A DNA stretch of 10,821 bases from Chromatiaceae bacterium (GTDB lineage: Bacteria; Pseudomonadota; Gammaproteobacteria; Chromatiales; Chromatiaceae), in contig JAFGTZ010000045.1 of the NCBI GenBank assembly GCA_016938795.1, positions 1 to 10,821 on the forward strand, read 5' to 3'. Shown piece after piece: positions 1 to 7,467 of the stretch. The translations under genes were made by a program, and so were the position numbers. The notes beneath the pieces are model-generated. The model was not told where the DNA came from, did no database searches, and worked only from the letters and a program-made list of their open reading frames with translations. The stretch's first letter is position 1. Each line of letters opens with the position of its first letter.

Positions 1-399
1 CATCCGCGCACCCGGCGCGTGCTGGAGAGGCTCGCTGCGCTGCCGCCCGGGTTGCAGGCGGTCGAGCCCCAGCCCTATCTGGAGTTCATCCATTTGGTGC
101 GCCATGCCCGCGCCGTCATCACCGACTCGGGCGGCATCACCGAGGAGACCACGGTGCTCGGCGTGCCCTGTCTGACGCTGCGCGACACCACCGAGCGCCC
201 CGAAACCGTCACGCTCGGCACCAACCGCCTCATCGGCACCAATCCCGAGCAGCTTGCACCGGCGCTCGATGATCTGTTCGCGGGCCGCTGGCCGCGCGGC
301 CAGATCCCCGAGAAATGGGACGGGCGCGCCGCCGAGCGCATCGTGGCCGCGCTGGAGCGGCTGCTACCCGGTGAAAGACAGGACCGGGCTGGCATATAA
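1..399 (+). CDS. wecB: UDP-N-acetylglucosamine 2-epimerase, non-hydrolysing (3' part only)
   Basis: This is the C-terminal 132 residues of a gene whose start lies before the window; the reading frame is open from base 1 (HPRTRRVLERL...) to a TAA at 397-399. The family interconverts UDP-GlcNAc and UDP-ManNAc in the cytoplasm, supplying ManNAc-type sugars for surface polysaccharides such as enterobacterial common antigen, O-antigen or capsule. The recognisable family block is ARAVITDSGGITEETTVLG followed by RDTTERPE, which binds the UDP part of the substrate near the C-terminus. The protein ends with an ordinary basic/acidic tail after a GRAAERIVAAL helix, so the 3' end looks intact. It reads in the same direction as the suf genes but is separated from them by 256 bp, so a functional link is not implied. 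Family assignment is strong; the symbol is by homology, and the catalytic N-terminal part is not visible. Confidence 0.9.
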   Translation, partial: HPRTRRVLERLAALPPGLQAVEPQPYLEFIHLVRHARAVITDSGGITEETTVLGVPCLTLRDTTERPETVTLGTNRLIGTNPEQLAPALDDLFAGRWPRGQIPEKWDGRAAERIVAALERLLPGERQDRAGI

Positions 400-400
400 T
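371..400 (+). promoter_or_regulatory. candidate sigma70 promoter P1 for suf operon
   Basis: A perfect TATAAT (395-400) overlaps the stop codon of the epimerase gene. A GTGAAA hexamer (371-376, four of six matches to TTGACA) lies 18 bp upstream. Transcription would begin near 407 and give sufB a leader of about 250 nt that includes the inverted repeats described separately. This is visible sequence only; the -35 match is moderate and no activator site was recognised. Confidence 0.45.
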
Positions 401-433
401 CGTCACATACCGATCACAGATGGGCTTTTGGCT

Positions 434-489
434 GCCGGATCCTCGCCCGGTCCGATACAGGCTGATCGGTCTATGTCGCGGTATCCGGC
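434..489 (+). repeat. nested inverted repeats in the sufB leader
   Basis: GCCGGAT (434-440) is the exact reverse complement of ATCCGGC (483-489). Inside this lie CCGAT (452-456) and ATCGG (465-469) around an 8-nt loop. GATAC (454-458) and GTATC (481-485) form an alternative pairing. As RNA this could fold as an interrupted stem, possibly with two exclusive forms. There is no T-tract after it, so it does not look like a simple intrinsic terminator of the epimerase gene. No known riboswitch class was recognised. Confidence 0.4.
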
Positions 490-560
490 GCCCGCCACTT
501 GAAAAACAGCCCGGGTGCTCGAACCTCTCCAGGCGCGATCCGCGCTCGCAACAACCCTTA

Positions 561-582
561 AAACCCGTCACGCGGGGGGTGT
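561..582 (+). promoter_or_regulatory. small inverted repeat, possible operator half-sites
   Basis: ACCC (563-566) and GGGT (577-580) are separated by 10 bp, with further symmetry at A561/T582. The repeat sits just upstream of candidate promoter P2, where an operator would be expected. The CC to GG spacing does not fit the IscR type 2 consensus well, so no regulator is named. Low-information arms make chance possible. Confidence 0.2.
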
Positions 583-611
583 TGATTGACGCCGAAAACG
601 GCCTATATCAA
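582..611 (+). promoter_or_regulatory. 30-bp imperfect palindrome overlapping candidate promoter P2
   Basis: TTGAT (582-586) mirrors ATCAA (607-611), and GCCG (591-594) mirrors CGGC (599-602) around an AAAA centre; both pairs share the same symmetry axis at 596.5. Candidate promoter elements lie inside it: TTGATT (582-587) and TATATC (604-609), spaced 16 bp, each four of six to consensus. A dimeric repressor bound here would cover the promoter. Since suf operons are usually controlled by iron or Fe-S status through IscR, Fur or SufR-type proteins, an operator is plausible, but the site matches none of those consensus sequences that I know. Confidence 0.4.
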
Positions 612-655
612 TAACCAAGCAAACCGCTAAGAAAAGGCGGAGCCAGGAGCAGCAG

Positions 656-2101
<1,446 letters not shown>

Positions 2102-2174
2102 GTCCCTTTGGAGACTGACGCCATTGATGAATCCCCGGCGGTCCATGCCGCTTGGGGGCGAAACGAATTGATTG

Positions 2175-2191
2175 TTGGAGAAAATGCGATG
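2175..2191 (+). promoter_or_regulatory. ribosome binding site that fixes the sufC start
   Basis: GGAG (2177-2180) sits 8 bases before ATG 2189. The frame is open upstream to a TTG at 2108, but the encoded stretch (ETDAIDESPAVHAAWGRN...) has no counterpart in SufC, whereas MLSVKGLRA from 2189 matches the usual SufC N-terminus. A second ATG at 2184 is out of frame. Confidence 0.8.
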
Positions 2192-2944
2192 CTTTCCGTC
2201 AAGGGCCTCAGGGCCAAGGTGGGTGATGAGGAGATCCTCAAGGGACTGGATCTGACCGTCAGGCCAGGTGAGGTGCATGCCATCATGGGGCCGAACGGCT
2301 CGGGCAAGAGCACCTTCGCCCATGTGCTCTCGGGGCGCGACGGCTACGAGGTCACGGACGGCGCGGCCAGCCTCGACGGGGTCGATCTGCTTGCGCTCTC
2401 GCCCGAGGAACGCGCCCAGCAGGGGCTCTTTCTCGCCTTTCAGTACCCGGTGGAGCTGCCTGGGGTGAACAACACCTATTTTCTCAAGGCCGCGCTCAAC
2501 AGCATCCGCAAGGCGCGCGGCGAGGAAGAACTTGACGCAGTGTCCTTTCTGCGTCTGATCCGGGAGAAGCTCAAGATTCTGCATCTCGATGACTCGCTGC
2601 TCAAGCGCGCGGTCAATGTGGGCTTCTCGGGCGGCGAGAAAAAGCGTAACGAGATCTTCCAGATGGCGCTTCTGGAACCCAAGCTCGCCATTCTCGACGA
2701 GACCGATTCGGGGCTCGACATCGACGCCCTGCGCATCGTGGCCGAGGGGGTGAACGCCCTGCGCAGCCCCGAGCGCTCGGTGATTCTGGTCACCCACTAT
2801 CAGCGTCTGCTCGACTATATCGAGCCGGATGTGGTGCATGTGCTTTACAAGGGCCGCATCATCCGCACCGGCGGCAAGGAGCTGGCGCTGGAACTCGAAG
2901 AGCGCGGCTATGGCTGGATCATCGACGAGGAGCACGCGGCATGA
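2189..2944 (+). CDS. sufC: Fe-S cluster assembly ATPase SufC
   Basis: SufC is the ABC-type ATPase of the SufBC2D complex; ATP-driven dimerisation reshapes SufB and SufD to allow cluster assembly. It is cytoplasmic although it belongs to the ABC transporter ATPase fold. The 251-residue product has a complete nucleotide-binding site: Walker A GPNGSGKST (34-42), Q-loop Gln85 in AFQYPVE, signature FSGGEKKR (147-153, the SufC form of the ABC signature), Walker B LAILDE (167-171) with Glu171, D-loop SGLD and switch His203 in VTHYQR. Length and the GYGW C-terminus are as in the family. The stop overlaps the sufD start by four bases (ATGA at 2941-2944), indicating translational coupling and balanced synthesis. 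The start was chosen by the ribosome binding site and by the family N-terminus. Confidence 0.98.
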   Translation: MLSVKGLRAKVGDEEILKGLDLTVRPGEVHAIMGPNGSGKSTFAHVLSGRDGYEVTDGAASLDGVDLLALSPEERAQQGLFLAFQYPVELPGVNNTYFLKAALNSIRKARGEEELDAVSFLRLIREKLKILHLDDSLLKRAVNVGFSGGEKKRNEIFQMALLEPKLAILDETDSGLDIDALRIVAEGVNALRSPERSVILVTHYQRLLDYIEPDVVHVLYKGRIIRTGGKELALELEERGYGWIIDEEHAA

Positions 2945-4248
2945 CGGCGGCGAGCGATTTCACGTCCTGGCTCGACGGGGGGCGCACGGTGTCAGATGGC
3001 CCCGCCTGGCTGGCCGACTGGCGCGCGCGCGCGGCGCAGCGGGCGCGTGTGCTCGGGGTGCCGGGGCGTAAGGATGAGTCCTGGCGTTATACCTCGCTTA
3101 GCGCCTTGCTCGAACAGGATTTCCGGCCCGCCGCCGGGCCCGCGCTGCCTGCGGCATCCGCGCTTGCACCGGCCCTCATCACGGGGTTCGAGCCCCATCG
3201 GTTAGTCTTTGTCAATGGCGACTTCGTCGCCGCGCTTTCAACCAGTGGCGCCTTGCCCGAGGGGGTGCGTCTCGGTTCGCTGCGCGAACGGCTCGCCACC
3301 GACCCTGGCGCGCTTGAGGGTCGGCTCGGTCGGGTCGCGGGCGCTCAGGCGCCGCTCTTCAGCACACTCAACGCCGCCGGTTTTCAGGATGGCGCGGCGC
3401 TGCTGATCGATCCGGGCGTAGCGCTGGAGCAGCCCATCGAACTGCTGCACCTGAGCCTGGGCGACACCGGCGCCATTCTGGCGCAGCCGCGCCATTGCAT
3501 CGTCCTTGGCGAGGGTGCGCGCGCCACCCTCATCGAGCGCTATCTGGGGCTCGATGGGGCCGGTGTCTGCACCAATGCAGTCATCGAGGTGACGCTGGGG
3601 CAGGGGGCCGAGCTGCGCCATGAGCGCTTGCAGGACGAGGGCGCGGCGAGCTTCCATCTCTCGACCCTGCATCTCGATCAGGCGCCCGGCAGTCGCTATC
3701 GCGGCGTCAATATCGGTCTTGGCGCGCGCTGGGCGCGCACCGAGCTGCATTGCGGTTGCGCCGGGCGCGGCGCCGAGTGCGATCTGCAGGGGCTCTATCT
3801 GGCCGGCGACGGTCAGCTCATGGACTATCACCTCGATGTCATCCACTCGGTGCCCGAGTGCACCAGTCGCGAGAACTTCAAGGGCATTCTCTATGGTCGC
3901 GGGCGCGCGGTCTTCGACGGGCGCGTACTGGTGGCGCGCGATGCCCAGAAGAGCGACGCGGCCATGTCAAACCGCAACCTCATGCTCAGCGAGCAGGCCG
4001 AGATCGACACCAAGCCGCAGCTCGAAATTCTGGCCGACGATGTGAAATGCAGCCATGGCACCACCGTGGGCCAGATCGAGCCCGAGATGCTCTTTTATCC
4101 GCGCGCCCGGGGCATTGCCGAGCCGCTCGCGCGACGCATGCTCTGCCTCGGCTTTGCCGGCGAGATCATCGAGGCCTTGAGCCATGAGGCGCTGCGCGAG
4201 CAGGTGACCGAGCAGGTTGGCGCGCGGCTTGAACAGGCATCGGGCTGA
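2941..4248 (+). CDS. sufD: Fe-S cluster assembly protein SufD
   Basis: SufD is the partner of SufB in the SufBC2D complex and is needed for iron acquisition and for the cluster site at the SufB-SufD interface. The 435-residue protein is slightly longer than E. coli SufD (423). A variable N-terminal region with the family motif PGRKDESWRYTSL (41-53) is followed by the beta-helix core and the C-terminal helical domain that docks on SufC. His372 in DDVKCSHGTTVGQ corresponds to E. coli SufD His360, a proposed cluster ligand or catalytic residue. Further typical blocks are SRENFKGILYGRGRAVFDG (309-327, visible at SRENFKG and VFDG) and EPEMLFYPRARGI (380-392). The ATG overlaps the sufC stop. A 32-bp gap leads to the DUF59 gene. 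The normal next gene in many suf operons, sufS, is not here. Confidence 0.97.
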   Translation: MTAASDFTSWLDGGRTVSDGPAWLADWRARAAQRARVLGVPGRKDESWRYTSLSALLEQDFRPAAGPALPAASALAPALITGFEPHRLVFVNGDFVAALSTSGALPEGVRLGSLRERLATDPGALEGRLGRVAGAQAPLFSTLNAAGFQDGAALLIDPGVALEQPIELLHLSLGDTGAILAQPRHCIVLGEGARATLIERYLGLDGAGVCTNAVIEVTLGQGAELRHERLQDEGAASFHLSTLHLDQAPGSRYRGVNIGLGARWARTELHCGCAGRGAECDLQGLYLAGDGQLMDYHLDVIHSVPECTSRENFKGILYGRGRAVFDGRVLVARDAQKSDAAMSNRNLMLSEQAEIDTKPQLEILADDVKCSHGTTVGQIEPEMLFYPRARGIAEPLARRMLCLGFAGEIIEALSHEALREQVTEQVGARLEQASG

Positions 4249-4280
4249 GACGGACGGATGTCGAGAGAGGAGACACACGC

Positions 4281-4691
4281 GTGAACAGACTGGCCCGTTT
4301 CGCCGGCTTTGGCCGGCGCAAGGCGATCGAGACGCCCCCCGAGGAGGCGCCGCCTCTGGTCGAGGAGGCGGCCCCGCGCATCGACCCCGAGACGCTGCGC
4401 GAGCCCATCGTGGCCGCCCTGCGTGGCGTACATGATCCGGAAATTCCGGTGAACATCTACGATCTGGGGCTCATCTACAGCATCGACATCGCCGAGACCG
4501 GAGCCGTGGCCATCGACATGACCCTGACCGCGCCCGGCTGCCCGGTGGCCGGCATGATGCCGCTCATGGTGAAGAGCGCGGTTGAGCGCGTCGAGGGCGT
4601 CAAGGGGGCCGATGTCACCCTGGTGTGGGATCCGCCCTGGAACCAGGAGCGCATGAGCGAGGAGGCGCGTTTGCAGTTGGGGCTGCTTTAG
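4281..4691 (+). CDS. sufT: SufT-like DUF59/MIP18-family Fe-S maturation protein
   Basis: A 136-residue protein with a complete DUF59 (MIP18/PaaD-like) domain at about 35-136. Diagnostic motifs are HDPEIPVNIYDLGLIY (51-66), TAPGCPV with the conserved Cys87, and WDPPWNQERMSEEAR (117-130) near the C-terminus. Members of this family that sit at the end of suf operons, often called SufT, assist Fe-S protein maturation in the cytoplasm; the exact biochemical step is not settled. Residues 1-34 are a basic then acidic, proline-rich extension absent from minimal DUF59 proteins. The start is GTG at 4281, supported by AGGAG at 4268-4272 with eight bases of spacing. It lies 32 bp after sufD and is probably the last gene of the operon. 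The family call is strong; the symbol follows operon position. Confidence 0.9.
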   Translation: MNRLARFAGFGRRKAIETPPEEAPPLVEEAAPRIDPETLREPIVAALRGVHDPEIPVNIYDLGLIYSIDIAETGAVAIDMTLTAPGCPVAGMMPLMVKSAVERVEGVKGADVTLVWDPPWNQERMSEEARLQLGLL

Positions 4692-4706
4692 CCTGCTCAG
4701 CGTTGA

Positions 4707-7436
4707 TCAGCTCGCTGCAATGGCCTCTTCAGAATGGATCCACTCCGAGCGCCCTGCCTGCCAGTGTTCAACCCAGAGCGCAATCTCGGCGGCGGGCATG
4801 GGGCGCGCGATGCCGTAGCCCTGACCCAGACGGCAGCCGATGCGGGTGAGCAGGGCGGCGTGCTGCAGGGTTTCGACCCCCTCGGCAATCACCTTGCGGC
4901 GAAAGGCGTGCGAGAGCTTGACCACGCTTTCCACAATCTCCAGATCGCCGTGATCGCTGAGCATGTCGCGCACGAAGCTCTGGTCGATCTTGAGCGTATC
5001 CACCGGCAGGGCGCGGAAATAAGCAAGCGACGAGTAGCCGGTGCCAAAGTCGTCGAGCGCAAAATGCACCCCGAAGGCGCGGCATTGCGCAACAACCTGA
5101 CGGGCCTGATCGAAGTCGCTGAGTGCGGCGGTTTCCAGGATTTCGAGTTCCAGATGCTCGGGATCGACCTGGGGATGGGCGTCGAGCCGCTGGCGCAGAC
5201 GCGGGGCAAAGTCATGATGCAGTAGGTGCCGGGCTGCAATGTTTACGCTCACCCTGAATCTCAGCCCGAGCGGGTTCCAGCGCTCGATCTGACAGAGCGC
5301 CTGCTCGATCACCCAGTCGCCAAGCCGGATTTCCAGTTCACTTCCCTCCATGACGCTCAGAAAGGCCGCCGGCGCGAGCAGCCCCTGCTCGGGATGGCGC
5401 CAGCGGATGAGCGCCTCGCAGCCAATCACCTCGCGGCTGATCAGATCGACCTGCGGCTGGTAGTAGAGCACGAACTCCTCGGCGAGCAGGGCCTCATCGA
5501 GCCGCTTGAGCAGGCCAAGACGCTGCTGGAGCGCGCGATCCTGTTCGGCGTCGTAGAGATGGAAGCTGTTCTTGCCGGCCTCCTTGGCGCGATACATGGC
5601 CTGATCGGCATGGCGCAGCAAACTGTCGGGGTCGGGGCGGTCGGGCGGGCAGAGGGTCACGCCGATGCTGGCCGAGAGTTGATGGGTAATGCCGTCGAGC
5701 TCAAAGGGCTCGCGCATGGCGGCAAGCACGCGTTCGAGCAAACCCAGACAATCCTCGGCATGGTTTAGATTGGTGAGCAGCAGCACAAACTCATCGCCCC
5801 CAAGACGCGCAATGGTGTCATGGCTGCGCAGTACCTCGCCGAGTGTGTTGGCCACGCGGATGAGTACCTGATCGCCCATGGCATGACCGTGGTGGTCGTT
5901 GACCGGCTTGAAGCCATCGAGATCGAGATAGCAGACGGCGAGCAGCCGGCCCGTGCGACGGGCGTGCGCCACCGCCTGGATGAGTCGGTCGTTAAGCAGG
6001 CGGCGGTTGGGCATGCCGGTGAGGTGGTCGTAGTGGGCCATGTGATTGAGTTCGCTCTCGGTTTCCTTGCGGTCGCTGATGTCTTGAATCGTGCCCATGA
6101 GCAAGACAATCTGGCCTTGGCTATCCGTTGCGGTCTGGCCAAGCCCCAGAACCCAGCGTGTTGCGCCATCGGCTGGGCGGATGATGCGATATTCCATGTT
6201 GAAGGCTTCTCCACGCCCGAGTACCCGTTCGTGCAGATAGCGTGTCATGCGCTCGCGATCCTCGGGATGAACGAGCTCGATCCAACCCTGAACGCTGCGT
6301 GAATAGTTCGCGTCGATGCCGAAGATGTCATCCAGGACATCGGAGGATTCCCAGCGATCAGCAACAAAATCCGCCTTGTAGGAACCAATGCGTGCGGCGC
6401 GTTGCGATTCGCGAAAAAAGAATTCGCGCTCGCGCAGCAGTGACTCGATGCGGACCTGTTCGCTGATGTCGCGTGCATAGCCGTGCCACAGCAGGCTGCC
6501 ATCGCTTTGGGGCTCGGGCGAGGATTCGGCCTCGATCCAGCGCAGTTTTCCATCCCCGCCACGGACCTGAGTGACCTCGCGCCAGGTGCTGAGGGACTGG
6601 GCCGCGCGCGCTGTCGATGCCATGACGCGCTCGATGTCATCGGGTTTGATGCGCCGAAAGACCGCGCTGGCATCGCGCGCGGCCTCGGCGGGTGTTACGC
6701 CAAAAAGCAGCGCTATGTTCGCGCTGGCAAAGGGAAAGCAATGTCGTCCATCGGGCCATTGCTGATATTGATAGAGCATGCCGGGGAGGAGCGCAGTCAG
6801 CTTCTCGAAACGCCGTTCGACTGCAAGACGCGAGGCCTGGCTTTCGCGCAACCGATGCGCGTCATCGGCGCGTTGCTCCAGCGCGTGCAGCAGCAGGCCG
6901 AGCACCACCCCCACGCTGGGCAGCACCACGAGAAAAGGCAGGGCGATAGCGCTCAGCACCTGGGCGCGCGCCTCCTGTGGCAGCAGCGGAATCCAGGCCA
7001 GGGCGAGCAGATGCACCGCCAGGTTGAAGAGGATGAGGCTCCAGGGCCTGATGCGAAAGCGCCCGGCGCGCCAAGCTAGATGAAAGAGCACGCCGAGTGT
7101 GGCGGCGGTGACGATGGTGCCCACCCCCATGACCACACCCGGGCCACCCAGCCAGAGCCGATAGAGTCCGGTGATGAGTGCGGCGATGGCTGCGGCGGGC
7201 AGGCCGCCAAAGAGCCCGGCCAGACTCAGGATGACCGTGCGGCCATCGAAGATGAGGCCCGGCATCAGGGTGACCGGCATGAGCATGCCCACCAGGGCCA
7301 CTCCCCCAAAGAGCAGTCCGTTGAGGCTCTCGGTCGAATAGCGCTCGCGCGGCAGGCGCGCGATCACCAGACTATAGGTGACCGCCAGGGTGAGCAGCAA
7401 CGTGGTGTTTTGAATCAAGCCAACGAGAATAGTCAT
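4707..7436 (-). CDS. membrane GGDEF-EAL protein with 5TM-5TMR_LYT sensor and two PAS domains
   Basis: A 909-residue inner-membrane protein of cyclic-di-GMP turnover. Residues 1-190 hold about five to six hydrophobic segments resembling the 5TM-5TMR_LYT sensor (MPGLIFDGRTVILSLAGLFGG, cited by its core PGLIFDGR at 59-66, and LYRLWLGGPG at 91-100). Two PAS/PAC domains follow (about 206-327 and 338-455). The GGDEF domain (about 464-630) has GGDEF at 546-550 and an inhibitory I-site RSHD at 537-540, five residues before it. The EAL domain (about 640-895) has EAL at 674-676, ELEILE, DDFGTGYSS (795-803) and AEGVE (851-855), so both cyclase and phosphodiesterase motifs look intact; net activity cannot be read from sequence. 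ATG 7436 lacks a clear Shine-Dalgarno sequence; the frame is open further upstream, and ATG 7490, overlapping the preceding gene, is an alternative. It lies 31 bp after the heme-sensor cyclase. Confidence 0.93.
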   Translation of the reverse strand: MTILVGLIQNTTLLLTLAVTYSLVIARLPRERYSTESLNGLLFGGVALVGMLMPVTLMPGLIFDGRTVILSLAGLFGGLPAAAIAALITGLYRLWLGGPGVVMGVGTIVTAATLGVLFHLAWRAGRFRIRPWSLILFNLAVHLLALAWIPLLPQEARAQVLSAIALPFLVVLPSVGVVLGLLLHALEQRADDAHRLRESQASRLAVERRFEKLTALLPGMLYQYQQWPDGRHCFPFASANIALLFGVTPAEAARDASAVFRRIKPDDIERVMASTARAAQSLSTWREVTQVRGGDGKLRWIEAESSPEPQSDGSLLWHGYARDISEQVRIESLLREREFFFRESQRAARIGSYKADFVADRWESSDVLDDIFGIDANYSRSVQGWIELVHPEDRERMTRYLHERVLGRGEAFNMEYRIIRPADGATRWVLGLGQTATDSQGQIVLLMGTIQDISDRKETESELNHMAHYDHLTGMPNRRLLNDRLIQAVAHARRTGRLLAVCYLDLDGFKPVNDHHGHAMGDQVLIRVANTLGEVLRSHDTIARLGGDEFVLLLTNLNHAEDCLGLLERVLAAMREPFELDGITHQLSASIGVTLCPPDRPDPDSLLRHADQAMYRAKEAGKNSFHLYDAEQDRALQQRLGLLKRLDEALLAEEFVLYYQPQVDLISREVIGCEALIRWRHPEQGLLAPAAFLSVMEGSELEIRLGDWVIEQALCQIERWNPLGLRFRVSVNIAARHLLHHDFAPRLRQRLDAHPQVDPEHLELEILETAALSDFDQARQVVAQCRAFGVHFALDDFGTGYSSLAYFRALPVDTLKIDQSFVRDMLSDHGDLEIVESVVKLSHAFRRKVIAEGVETLQHAALLTRIGCRLGQGYGIARPMPAAEIALWVEHWQAGRSEWIHSEEAIAAS

Positions 7437-7467
7437 CAGAAAGGGCGGTGTTTGAATGAGCGGGTTC

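Noticed and set aside
561..582. IscR type 2 binding site
   Set aside because: The CC and GG positions and flanking bases do not fit the consensus spacing; kept only as a weak unnamed inverted repeat.
582..611. FNR-type site from TTGAT...ATCAA
   Set aside because: FNR half-sites are separated by four bases; here the spacing is 20 bases, so the similarity is not meaningful.
2108..2188. Longer sufC starting at TTG 2108
   Set aside because: The extra 27 residues match nothing in SufC, and ATG 2189 has a good ribosome binding site and the family N-terminus.
4671..4720. Bidirectional terminator between the convergent DUF59 and GGDEF-EAL genes
   Set aside because: TTGCAG/CTGCAA (4671-4676/4715-4720) enclose a 38-base loop and the inner GGCT/AGCC stem has only four pairs with no T-tract on either strand.
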